Below, piece by piece: positions 27,990 through 36,340 of a DNA stretch of 64,000 bases. The position numbers were made by a program, and so were the translations under genes. This DNA is from Oscillospiraceae bacterium (GTDB lineage Bacteria; Bacillota; Clostridia; Oscillospirales; Ruminococcaceae): the NCBI GenBank assembly GCA_900770285.1, contig CAAGJO010000016.1:1-64000 (forward strand), written 5' to 3'. Positions within the stretch are counted from its first letter, which is position 1, and each line of letters opens with the position of its first letter. The notes beneath the pieces were generated by a model, which made no database searches, was not told where the DNA came from, and was given only the letters and a program-made list of their open reading frames with translations.

Positions 27990-29039
27990 TTACCTGTTAT
28001 CCCAAATATTGTCTCCCAGATTGCTGATAAATGCAGTAAGTTCTTCTGCCATTTCACATTGTTCAAAAATTCTCGGGTGTCCCGGAGTTGCCTTGCCTGC
28101 ACGCCTGAACTTCAAATAATACACTTTATCATCAAGCTCGTCTGCAATTTCCTCAGCAGCACTATCCCAGCCGCTGTCATGCATAAGCACTGTCATAATC
28201 AGAACAAATACCGCATTGGGATATTTTTCCCTTAAACTCTGTATGATTTTTTTATAGGAATCTTTCCATTCCCTGCGAATTTCAAGATTATTTATATCTA
28301 CATCGGCACAGCCTTCATGATGTGAATCATTTTGTCCCAAAGCAAAAATAACCACATCTGGCGTATATTTTTCAAAATCCCATTGAGATATTCCATATTC
28401 GGGAATATAGCCAAGCTTATCATAAACTTTGTCCATACCAATAAAATCGGGAGCATGAAAATATCCGTAACCGCTTCTGACAGAAATTCCTCCTTGTGCT
28501 ATATTATGAATCTCAGCACCAAGATTTCTGGCAGTCACCATAGAATATGAATGCCAGGCATTGTCATAAATTCCCTCATGATTTTCAGGGTCGCATTTTC
28601 CAGTATATTCAATTGCCTGACATACCTCTCCCGCCGAAACTGAATCACCGTAGCATTCAATTCTTCTCTCAGGCTTTGGCTTGCCTTCCAGGACTTCTCC
28701 ACATATTTCAAAACCTTTAAATTCAAGCACATGATTTGCTGCCTGACGCTTGAAAATTATAACCTCATGCTCTGTATTCTCCAGCTCTGCTGCCAGTTCA
28801 ACAGTCATTTCACCGTCAGAAAGCCTGACTTCACTTTCCTTGCCGTCAATTATAATACCCAAAAGATTAATATAATAATAAGAATGATTAACCAAAAGAC
28901 ATTTCACAGATGTACCTTTAAAACGCAGTGTTATACTTGAACCTGCATAAAAAAGCACCGGAATTTTTGGATTTCTAAAATCGATACGCCCCATATATGA
29001 TATTGCTTTATTATCAGCAGAAATAAACTTGTTTTCCAT
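27990..29039 (-). CDS. SGNH-type carbohydrate esterase, CE2-like
   Basis: The 349-aa protein has an N-terminal beta-sandwich (about 1-120) and a C-terminal SGNH hydrolase, the layout of CE2 acetyl-xylan/sugar esterases. The catalytic serine is in CYGDSVSAGE, the Asn block in FALGQNDSHHEG, and the histidine in GHPRIFEQ. There is no signal peptide, so it probably acts on acetylated oligosaccharides inside the cell. It lies 10 bp after the wall-binding-repeat gene and 24 bp before the lipid kinase, so co-transcription with both is possible. Confidence 0.85.
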   Translation of the reverse strand: MENKFISADNKAISYMGRIDFRNPKIPVLFYAGSSITLRFKGTSVKCLLVNHSYYYINLLGIIIDGKESEVRLSDGEMTVELAAELENTEHEVIIFKRQAANHVLEFKGFEICGEVLEGKPKPERRIECYGDSVSAGEVCQAIEYTGKCDPENHEGIYDNAWHSYSMVTARNLGAEIHNIAQGGISVRSGYGYFHAPDFIGMDKVYDKLGYIPEYGISQWDFEKYTPDVVIFALGQNDSHHEGCADVDINNLEIRREWKDSYKKIIQSLREKYPNAVFVLIMTVLMHDSGWDSAAEEIADELDDKVYYLKFRRAGKATPGHPRIFEQCEMAEELTAFISNLGDNIWDNR

Positions 29040-29048
29040 ATTATCACC

Positions 29049-31178
29049 TTATCCAACAACCACGCCGTTAGCATCAAAGGTATATGTAACACCGTCAATT
29101 TTCTTTTTACAGTTCACATATGGTTTACCTTGGCTGTTATTATAATATCTATATGTATTCCACGTTACCCAACCGGATTTAACATATCCTTCTTCGCCTA
29201 AATTATAATAAACTCCTGCAATCAGCACAGGACCTCTCATCATAACACCGTTATAGAAATAATATTTTTTTCCGTCAATAGTGTTCCAGTCATTTAGAAT
29301 AGTGCCTTTATCTGAGAACCAATATTCTACGCCGTCAATATTATGTCTTCCCACATAAGCTTTGCCGTCTCCGCCGAAATAATATGTTGCCGCATCGGTA
29401 TTTACCCAACTATTGGTCAGCATTCCGTTATCAGACATATAATAAATACTGTCTGAATTGCTGAACAACCCCAAAATAAGCTGACAATCGTCATTGAAGA
29501 AGTATTTTTTCTCTTTGATAGTATGCCAGCCTTTAACCGCAAAGCCGTCGCTGCCAAAATAATATTTATAACCGTCAACAGTTTCAAACTTATTTTTGAC
29601 CCAGCCTTTGCCGTCGGAATACTTATATTTTCCGTCAACTTCCGCCAATCCGTCATTGACTGCACCGTCTTTTGAAAAAGTATATTCTTTTCCGTCAACA
29701 GTTAATGTACCTGAAGCCATAGCACCGCAAAGTCCAAAATAATACTTCTTGCCGGAAACAGTTTTCCAGCCTGTAGCCTTTTTACCTGTTTCCTCATCAA
29801 AATAGAATTTATATCCGCTTATAGTCTGCCAGCCGGTCTGCATTTTATAGTCATTATCAAAATAATACTGACCAAAAATGCTGCTGCCTATCTTTTGATA
29901 AGCCTCAAACATATAACTTTCATAGCTGTTTTCTTCAAGCTGAAGGCTATCATCCTGTTCATCCTTTTCGGAATTCTTTATTATCTTTTTGAATTTTGTT
30001 ATAGCATCTTTTTCTTCATCGGTATATGCATCTACCTTAACAATACCTTTCTGAGCTGCCTTAGTCTTAGGATCAAAATAATAAATATCTTGTCCGTCAT
30101 CATAAAAGCCTTTACGTGCAACTCCTGCTTGTCCAAGATAATATCTTTTTCCGTTAATGGTATTCCAGTCTATGAGAAGATGATACTTACTATCAAAGAA
30201 ATAAGTTTCGCCGTCAATATCCTGTCTGCCCTTTAATGCCATACCATCGCCGCTGAAATAATACTTATAACCGCTGTCATCCTCAAACCATCCAACAGTC
30301 ATAACGCCCTGTTCATCAAAATGATAAAGATTTGCGCCAATTTTCTGCCAACCTTTAAGCATATGGTAATCATCATCAAAATAATACTTTTTACCGTCAA
30401 TAACAGACAGACCTATATCAAATGCTCCTGTTTCTTCATTTGCATGCATATATTTATTTCCATCTTTTTTCCAACCGGTAAACAGGACACCGGTATCACT
30501 GAACAAATACTTTTTATCATCAATAATATGTTCGCCCACAAGCATATGACCGTCATCGGCAAAGCCATATTTTTTGCCGTTGATATCATAAAATCCCACA
30601 GCCATTTCGCCGCTTTGGAGAAAATAAAATCTTAGACCATTGGATTTGACCCAACCCTTTATCATTTTTCCCTGGTCATCATAATAATACTTCTTATCGC
30701 CATTAGTTACAAAGCCTGTATCCGGGAAACCATGGTCATTAAAGAAATATTCTTCATCGCCTATCTTACAAAGTCCGGTCCTGTAAATACCCGATTCATC
30801 GGACAAATGGTACTTTACGCCGCCAATAGTTATATCGCCCTTCTGCATAACTCCGTCACGGTCAAAATAATATCTATCGCCCTTATAATCCTGCCAGCCT
30901 GTAAGAATATATCCGTCTTCATCAAAAAGATAAGAGGCACTTTTAATTTCAACCAATCCCACTGCACGCTTTTTTGTTTCAGGCATTACATAAAACACTT
31001 TACCTGAAATTGTGGTATGCCAGCCTGCTGAATAATTACAGGCATAATAAAGATATCCGCTGAATATCAATCCTACTGCAATGGTTACTATAACTGCAAT
31101 TTTCTTTATTGACTTTTCATTTATTTTAATTGATTTGCCAAATCCGCCATGCAAATATGCTGGATTCTCGGTTATCAT
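29049..31178 (-). CDS. Membrane-anchored protein of tandem cell wall/glucan-binding repeats
   Basis: A 709-aa protein with a short cytoplasmic N-terminus, one membrane segment (about 25-45) and then almost only repeats of about 20 residues, more than two dozen copies, of the form GW-x-x-I-(D/N)-G-K-x-YYF-x-x-DG. These are choline/glucan-binding (YG-type) repeats. A charged, lysine/glutamate-rich spacer (about 385-420) interrupts them. No catalytic domain is visible, so it is probably a surface binding or scaffolding protein. A structured leader precedes the gene. Confidence 0.88.
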   Translation of the reverse strand: MITENPAYLHGGFGKSIKINEKSIKKIAVIVTIAVGLIFSGYLYYACNYSAGWHTTISGKVFYVMPETKKRAVGLVEIKSASYLFDEDGYILTGWQDYKGDRYYFDRDGVMQKGDITIGGVKYHLSDESGIYRTGLCKIGDEEYFFNDHGFPDTGFVTNGDKKYYYDDQGKMIKGWVKSNGLRFYFLQSGEMAVGFYDINGKKYGFADDGHMLVGEHIIDDKKYLFSDTGVLFTGWKKDGNKYMHANEETGAFDIGLSVIDGKKYYFDDDYHMLKGWQKIGANLYHFDEQGVMTVGWFEDDSGYKYYFSGDGMALKGRQDIDGETYFFDSKYHLLIDWNTINGKRYYLGQAGVARKGFYDDGQDIYYFDPKTKAAQKGIVKVDAYTDEEKDAITKFKKIIKNSEKDEQDDSLQLEENSYESYMFEAYQKIGSSIFGQYYFDNDYKMQTGWQTISGYKFYFDEETGKKATGWKTVSGKKYYFGLCGAMASGTLTVDGKEYTFSKDGAVNDGLAEVDGKYKYSDGKGWVKNKFETVDGYKYYFGSDGFAVKGWHTIKEKKYFFNDDCQLILGLFSNSDSIYYMSDNGMLTNSWVNTDAATYYFGGDGKAYVGRHNIDGVEYWFSDKGTILNDWNTIDGKKYYFYNGVMMRGPVLIAGVYYNLGEEGYVKSGWVTWNTYRYYNNSQGKPYVNCKKKIDGVTYTFDANGVVVG

Positions 31179-31208
31179 AAAATATCACAATCCTAAAATT
31201 ATATCTCA

Positions 31209-31273
31209 GGCAGGATGTCCCACACCTCTAAAGCAGCAAGGAACATTCAGGTTGACAAAAATCAATTCCTGCC
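31209..31273 (-). ncRNA. Structured leader RNA upstream of the wall-binding-repeat gene
   Basis: On the minus strand GGCAGGA (31273-31267) pairs with TCCTGCC (31215-31209). Inside are two smaller arms, TTGA/TCAA around a 5-6 nt loop, and ATGTTCC/GGGACAT around TTGCTGCTTTAGAGGTGT. Together they make a three-way junction within the 135-nt leader that begins at the promoter at 31320-31348. It matches no riboswitch class I know. Confidence 0.45.
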
Positions 31274-31319
31274 GTATTGAACAACACAAACACACTATAT
31301 ACATATCTATCCATATTCT

Positions 31320-31348
31320 ATTATATCACAAAATTTATAGTTTTTCAA
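31320..31348 (-). promoter_or_regulatory. Promoter of the wall-binding-repeat gene
   Basis: On the minus strand TTGAAA (31343-31348), a 17-bp spacer and TATAAT (31320-31325) predict a start near 31313, about 135 nt before the ATG at 31178. Confidence 0.75.
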
Positions 31349-31383
31349 GTCAATATAATATTCTTAAGAAAATATTTGGAAAT

Positions 31384-31418
31384 AAAAAAGAGACAGACTA
31401 TAAATTCAACTCTGTCTC
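31384..31418 (-). terminator. Terminator after the CDF transporter gene
   Basis: On the minus strand GAGACAGA (31418-31411) pairs with TCTGTCTC (31397-31390) and is followed by six Ts. It lies 10 bp after the transporter stop. Confidence 0.88.
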
Positions 31419-31427
31419 CTATAGAAA

Positions 31428-32342
31428 TCAACTGTCTTTATTTTCGCTTGTATTCTCTGCACCTTTAGGATTAACGTGTACCATACAATGCTTTACATCA
31501 GGAAACTCTTTTTCGATTTTACTGTGTACATTTTCGGCAATGCTGTGAGTTTCCCAAAGGGTCTTATTCCCGTCAGCGGCAATTTCCAGGTCTACATAAG
31601 TTCTTGAACCGAAAAGTCTGGTTCTTAAAACGTCAATACCCTCCACACCTTCGACTGAGCTAACAGCCTTTTTGATTTGTTCCTCAGTTTCTTCAGGACA
31701 AGCCTTATCGACCATTTTATCCATAGCCTCTCTGAAAATATCCACTGCGACCTTAAGTATGCAAAGACATATAAACACGCTTGCAACAGAATCCAAAATA
31801 GGATAACCCATTCTTGCACCTGCAATACCTATCAGCGCACCAACAGAAGACAATGCATCTGAACGATGATGCCACGCATCTGCCATTAAAGCGTCAGAAT
31901 TGATTTTTTTTGCAGCTGCTCTTGTATACCAATACATAGCCTCTTTAACAACTATGGAAACAACAGCCGCAATCAGAGCAAGAAGTCCCGGGACTGCAAG
32001 TTCTGAATAATTACCGCCGAATATATTTTGCAGGCCTTTATATCCTATTTCCACACCTGTCACAGCAAGAATAACAGCCAGTACAATAGACGCCGCACAT
32101 TCATAACGTTCATGACCATACTGGTGGTCGCTGTCCGATTGCTTATTGGACATTGTTACGCCGATCATAACAATTATGGTACTGAAAACATCTGACGCTG
32201 AATGTATTGCATCAGAAATCATTGCTCCTGAATGTGCAATTATACCGGCAATAAATTTAAGTATTGACAACAAAATATTCATTGCCATAGTTACCCGTGA
32301 GGTATGCATTGCAATATCTTTATTGGTTCTCTCTTTTTTCAT
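31428..32342 (-). CDS. Cation diffusion facilitator family metal transporter
   Basis: A CDF antiporter that exports divalent metals such as Zn, Mn, Co or Fe. The 304-aa protein has about six membrane segments, paired metal-site motifs in SDAIHSASDVFS and ADAWHHRSDALSS, and a C-terminal cytoplasmic domain (about 210-290) with HCMVHVNP at its end. The start is the ATG at 32342 with GGAG 9 nt upstream; an upstream TTG lacks a suitable site. The metal cannot be told from sequence. Confidence 0.92.
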   Translation of the reverse strand: MKKERTNKDIAMHTSRVTMAMNILLSILKFIAGIIAHSGAMISDAIHSASDVFSTIIVMIGVTMSNKQSDSDHQYGHERYECAASIVLAVILAVTGVEIGYKGLQNIFGGNYSELAVPGLLALIAAVVSIVVKEAMYWYTRAAAKKINSDALMADAWHHRSDALSSVGALIGIAGARMGYPILDSVASVFICLCILKVAVDIFREAMDKMVDKACPEETEEQIKKAVSSVEGVEGIDVLRTRLFGSRTYVDLEIAADGNKTLWETHSIAENVHSKIEKEFPDVKHCMVHVNPKGAENTSENKDS

Positions 32343-32405
32343 AAATTTCATCTCCATGAGATTTTTCTCTATAATATGCAAATCATTTTTAATTTGATAA
32401 TGCTG

Positions 32406-33647
32406 TTACTGCTTAATAAACGGTATTCTGACCGTAATAATTTTCATTGCGTTATTTGTTGCATAGGAAACATTTTTAAAATCAATAACAGCATTATAAT
32501 CATGGCATCTTGTTGCAAGCAAATCACCGAAAGTACTGTTATCTGCATTTATATAGTCATATACTGACTCCAGCTGTTTAAGGTCCTTAAATTTCAGGGT
32601 TATAAGCTCGCTTTGATTTTTAACCGCCTGTCCCGCAGCGGTTTTGAACAGTTCCACAGGATCCTGATCACCGGAAACATAAAGCTTATTTCTGACATAA
32701 TAGTTTGCTTTCATACTAGATGCAGAAGGATATTTTACAAACCTGTTTTTTTCTACAGTATGATTTGCCTTAAAACCTTCATCATTGACAAAATAATAAT
32801 CATATGACGCCACGGCTTTGCTTATACCTGGCATATCATCCCATGTCACATCAACATTATACCAGGCTTTTCCGAATAACACCTTATTCCACATATGACC
32901 CTCAGTATTTCCCTGATTATTTGTGGCTGTACCTGAAACAAGAACACTTGCAATTCCTGCCCTCTGACACAAAATACTGAAAGCTTTGGAATATCCCTCA
33001 CAGACTGCCTTGCCATTGACCAGACAGCCATATGCAGAATAAATATCTGCTCCGGTTACAGTATATGTGCATTTTTTTATAAGATAATCATGAAAATATC
33101 GTATTTTATCATATGCAGTATAGTTCTTGGCATTTGCCACGACTTTATCTGCCGCTGCATAAAGAGTCTTGTTTTTCTTTTCAAACTGTTCTTTTGTACA
33201 CTTATACTTCGGTTTGACATCTGTGATTTTGTTATCATCATTATACAGATAATTACTGTTTTCATCAAGAAAATCCTCATTCGGAATAGAATTAACCACC
33301 GCTTTATAGAACAAATGATAATCATCCACGCTTACAACAGGCTTGCTGAATTTTATATCCGTTTTAAAACTTAAAAGACCGTTTCTGAGTTCATCAAACA
33401 CCTGTTTTTCATCACTTGTCAAATGCTTATAACAAACATCTGTATAACTTTTTGATGCGGTCTTTGATGAATTATCTGAAACTGCTTTGCTTTCAGTCTT
33501 TGCATAGCTTTCATCCGGTTCGGCATTGACAGAGCTTTCAGTATTGAGAACAGGAAAACCTTCAAACATCCTACAGGAAGAACAAGCAGATATTGTTATC
33601 AATGCAAGACAGATAATCATAATTCTGATTTTTTTAGACAAGTTCAA
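32406..33647 (-). CDS. Lipoprotein with a transglutaminase-like domain
   Basis: A 413-aa exported lipoprotein. The signal peptide ends in the lipobox ITISACSS, so the lipidated cysteine is Cys22 or nearby. A Ser/Glu-rich linker follows (about 35-70). The transglutaminase-like core shows the catalytic cysteine in GKAVCEGYSKAF, histidine in TEGHMWNKVLF and aspartate in WYNVDVTWDD. Such domains act as cysteine proteases or peptide-processing enzymes at the cell surface. The C-terminal ~100 residues form a separate unassigned domain. Confidence 0.88.
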   Translation of the reverse strand: MNLSKKIRIMIICLALITISACSSCRMFEGFPVLNTESSVNAEPDESYAKTESKAVSDNSSKTASKSYTDVCYKHLTSDEKQVFDELRNGLLSFKTDIKFSKPVVSVDDYHLFYKAVVNSIPNEDFLDENSNYLYNDDNKITDVKPKYKCTKEQFEKKNKTLYAAADKVVANAKNYTAYDKIRYFHDYLIKKCTYTVTGADIYSAYGCLVNGKAVCEGYSKAFSILCQRAGIASVLVSGTATNNQGNTEGHMWNKVLFGKAWYNVDVTWDDMPGISKAVASYDYYFVNDEGFKANHTVEKNRFVKYPSASSMKANYYVRNKLYVSGDQDPVELFKTAAGQAVKNQSELITLKFKDLKQLESVYDYINADNSTFGDLLATRCHDYNAVIDFKNVSYATNNAMKIITVRIPFIKQ

Positions 33648-33695
33648 TTTATGACCACCCTTTCAAGCTAACCATTTCATTCAGATTTAAAACTT

Positions 33696-35036
33696 CTATG
33701 ACTGTTCTTTCGGTTCATTGTGAGATACAACGGCTCTCAGTTTATTAATATGATTATCCTCTGCCTCAAGTACAGAAAAAATTACATTTTCCCACTTTAC
33801 AGAAGGTTCTTCGCCATCATCGGGAATATATCCCAGAAGGTCGGTAACAAATCCTGACATTGTTTCATAGTCATTGTCTTCAGGCAGGCTTTTGCCCAAG
33901 ACATCCATAACATCATCAATATCGGCATTACCCAATATTTCAAAAGTATTATCAGAGACTTTCTTGATAGGTTCATCTTCATGGTCATATTCATCCTGAA
34001 TGCTGCCCACGATAGTTTCAAGCAAATCCTCCATTGTTACAATGCCTGCTGTTCCGCCGTAATCATCAACCACTACTGCAATATGAATCTTCTCAGCTGT
34101 GAACATATTAAAAAGCTCAACACAGCTTTTAGATTCAGGTACAAATTTAATCTCTCTTACAAAATCCTTAAGATGCATTTGCTGAGAATCATCTTTCAAA
34201 ATAAGATTCAGAAGGTCCTTTGCATACACAACTCCGCAAATATCATCAATACTGTTTTTATAAACAGGAATACGTGACACACCTTTATTCAAAGCTACCG
34301 ACACAGCTGTTTTTATGGATTCATTTATTTCAACTGCTGCAATATCCACACGGTGAGTCATAACCTCATGCGCTTTTAAATCGTCAAATTCAAAAATATT
34401 ATTAATCATTTCTGCCTGCGACTGTTCAATGCCGCCAGGTTCATTTACCATAGTAAGAATATCTTCTTCAGTTACAGGTTCATTGGAGAAATCATCTTTT
34501 ATACCGAAAGCTTTGCACAACAGTGCCGAAATTATCTTTGAAAGCTTATACACAGGGGTATTAAATCTGATGAGCAAGCTATACGGACTTATAACCTTAA
34601 GCACAAATTTTTCATCATACCTATCGCTCTTGCTCATAAGTTTTGGAAGAATTATTCCAAACGTACACATAGACACTGCCGCCAAAAACAATATAATTAT
34701 GTATACTGCTATTTTTATAATCAGACCTGCTGTACCTGAAATTTCATACGCCCCGAAAATGTATCTTATAAGAGGCTTACAAAAGCACAATACTGCTATT
34801 GCTGACAACCCAAGCACAATTACAATTCTTGCAGCTAAATTGCCTATAGCATATTCTTCTTCATTCTCATAAAGCTTTTTCAGCTGTTTGCCTCTGCGGT
34901 CATTTCCCGCCAGCTTATTGATCTGAAATTCACCCAGCTTATCAATTTCACTTTCACACAAAGTAAGAAAAAAAGTAAGCAGCAAAATTAAAATTGTAAC
35001 AATAATTCCGAACCACAATCGCACGCCATCGTCCAT
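33696..35036 (-). CDS. CNNM/CorC-HlyC family membrane protein with CBS domains
   Basis: A membrane protein of the hemolysin C/CorC family, linked to magnesium or cobalt export. Order: a DUF21/CNNM membrane domain with four hydrophobic segments (about 1-190), two CBS domains (around MTHRVDIAAVEINESIK and DYGGTAGIVTMEDLLE) and a C-terminal CorC/HlyC domain. I give the ATG at 35036 as start (446 aa). A GTG at 35048 with AAGGA close upstream is an equally possible start, adding four residues. Despite the family name, haemolysis is not implied. Confidence 0.9.
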   Translation of the reverse strand: MDDGVRLWFGIIVTILILLLTFFLTLCESEIDKLGEFQINKLAGNDRRGKQLKKLYENEEEYAIGNLAARIVIVLGLSAIAVLCFCKPLIRYIFGAYEISGTAGLIIKIAVYIIILFLAAVSMCTFGIILPKLMSKSDRYDEKFVLKVISPYSLLIRFNTPVYKLSKIISALLCKAFGIKDDFSNEPVTEEDILTMVNEPGGIEQSQAEMINNIFEFDDLKAHEVMTHRVDIAAVEINESIKTAVSVALNKGVSRIPVYKNSIDDICGVVYAKDLLNLILKDDSQQMHLKDFVREIKFVPESKSCVELFNMFTAEKIHIAVVVDDYGGTAGIVTMEDLLETIVGSIQDEYDHEDEPIKKVSDNTFEILGNADIDDVMDVLGKSLPEDNDYETMSGFVTDLLGYIPDDGEEPSVKWENVIFSVLEAEDNHINKLRAVVSHNEPKEQS

Positions 35037-35087
35037 AGACAAAATCACCTTATCCTTTATTCATTTTTTATTATACAATTAAATATT

Positions 35088-35115
35088 ATTATACTATATA
35101 AATTAATTTTGTCAA
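35088..35115 (-). promoter_or_regulatory. Promoter of the CorC-type gene
   Basis: On the minus strand TTGACA (35110-35115), a 16-bp spacer and TATAAT (35088-35093) sit about 50 bp upstream of the gene, in the divergent gap. Confidence 0.82.
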
Positions 35116-35232
35116 TGGTTATTTTCCCATATATTTTACGTCTGAATATCAGAAAATTTTACTATGTGCAACTTTACTAAACATATATTATATAATTTTA
35201 TGCAGAGATTTTTGTTTTTTTATACCAAAATG

Positions 35233-35261
35233 TTGACAATTATCAATATAACTATTATAAT
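35233..35261 (+). promoter_or_regulatory. Promoter of the CmpB-type gene
   Basis: TTGACA (35233-35238), 17 bp and TATAAT (35256-35261) match the consensus exactly. The predicted start near 35268 rules out any coding start upstream of 35290 for the next gene. Confidence 0.9.
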
Positions 35262-35289
35262 TATATTATATAATTACAGGAGTGAGGCT

Positions 35290-36066
35290 ATGACATTTTA
35301 CTTTTTTAAGCTTTTACTTTTCTTTTACATATATTGCTTTTTGGGATGGTGTATTGAATCCACCATTGTATCCATAAGCAGCCGGAAATTTGTTAACCGA
35401 GGATTCTTGAGAGGACCCGTTCTACCAATATACGGCAGCGGAGCCATGCTTATTCTTCTTATTACATATCCAGTCAAGGTCAACTGGATACTTGTTTACT
35501 TTGTGGGAATGATAGGCACTACGTTATTAGAATACGTTACGGGCTGGGGAATGGAAAAAATACTAAAAATGAGATACTGGGACTATTCAAACAACCGATG
35601 CAATCTTGACGGTTACATATGCCTTAAATCATCTCTTTTCTGGGGCTTGCTTTCATTATTTTTAGTTTATGTTATTCATCCGCCTTTGGAGCGTATTCTG
35701 ACGCATTTTTCTCAGACCACACTGATAATTCTTGATATTATTATAACCATTGCCTTTGTTATGGACCTTATTTATGCAATACGAACGGCTCTTGACGTCA
35801 ACAAACTTCTTGCCGCATTAACTACAGTTAAGAATGATTTTGAAAAAACAAAAGCCGAACTTGCACTTAAGCTGAGTGAAAACGATACTGCAGTCCGTTT
35901 GAATCAAAAGCTTGACAAGCTAAAAGCAGATCACCAAAAGCTTACCCAAAAGCTTGATTACTTTAAGCGTGATTTTATTCTGGCTCACCCTACAGCAAGA
36001 TCAAACAGATTTAATGATGCTTTAGATGAAATCAGAAAAGAAATTGCAAACAGGCGAAAAAAATAG
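35290..36066 (+). CDS. Putative ABC-transporter type IV (CmpB-like) membrane protein
   Basis: A 258-aa protein of the family annotated as putative ABC-transporter permease (PF06541, CmpB-like). About five membrane segments fill residues 1-165, with the characteristic CFLGWCIESTIVSI and RGFLRGPVLPIYGSG. The C-terminal 90 residues are a basic coiled coil. The start is the ATG at 35290, with AGGAG 6-10 nt upstream and a perfect promoter just before. No ATPase partner is nearby, so the transporter role remains formal. Confidence 0.85.
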   Translation: MTFYFFKLLLFFYIYCFLGWCIESTIVSISSRKFVNRGFLRGPVLPIYGSGAMLILLITYPVKVNWILVYFVGMIGTTLLEYVTGWGMEKILKMRYWDYSNNRCNLDGYICLKSSLFWGLLSLFLVYVIHPPLERILTHFSQTTLIILDIIITIAFVMDLIYAIRTALDVNKLLAALTTVKNDFEKTKAELALKLSENDTAVRLNQKLDKLKADHQKLTQKLDYFKRDFILAHPTARSNRFNDALDEIRKEIANRRKK

Positions 36067-36070
36067 CCCT

Positions 36071-36265
36071 AGCGCGGGCGGCGCAATACGGGATTGTTTG
36101 TCCGCAATTTTCACTCTGTTCCCGCGACGCAAGTTTGATAATTCGATTTTATACCAGCGCGGGCGGCGCAATACGGGATTGTTTGTCCGCAATTTTCGCT
36201 TTGTTCCCGCGACGCAGGTTTGATAATTCGATTTTATACCAGCGCGGGCGGCGCAATACGGGATT
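36071..36265. repeat. 85-bp GC-rich tandem repeat, 2.3 copies
   Basis: Unit 1 is 36071-36155, unit 2 is 36156-36240 (82 of 85 bases identical), and the first 25 bases recur at 36241-36265. Each unit opens AGCGCGGGCGGCGCAATACG and contains TTCCCGCGACGC. CGCGGG and CCCGCG within a unit are complementary, so each could fold. The GC content is far above the surrounding DNA. It lies between a gene end and its terminator, and the open frame through it (36026-36223) is probably not real. Confidence 0.9.
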
Positions 36266-36278
36266 ATTTAGGTAGAAT

Positions 36279-36315
36279 AAAAGGTGCCGTTGCTTATATT
36301 CAACAGCACCTTTTC
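36279..36315. terminator. Bidirectional terminator between CmpB-type gene and gpmI
   Basis: AAAGGTGCCGTTG and CAACAGCACCTTTT form a 13-bp stem (one G-U) around an 8-nt loop, with T or A runs on both sides, so it can stop both converging transcripts. Confidence 0.9.
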
Positions 36316-36340
36316 AATTATTGGATTATATATAACAACA

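Noticed and set aside
31209..31273. Small SRP RNA
   Set aside because: There is some resemblance to AGCAGC and CAGG segments, but the conserved order GGTCAGGTCCGGAAGGAAGC is absent on both strands.
33696..35036. Haemolysin or virulence factor
   Set aside because: The family name is historical; DUF21 plus CBS plus CorC domains indicate a metal transport-related membrane protein.
36026..36223. 65-codon open frame through the tandem repeat
   Set aside because: It arises from the repeat itself, overlaps the end of the upstream gene, and has no ribosome site.
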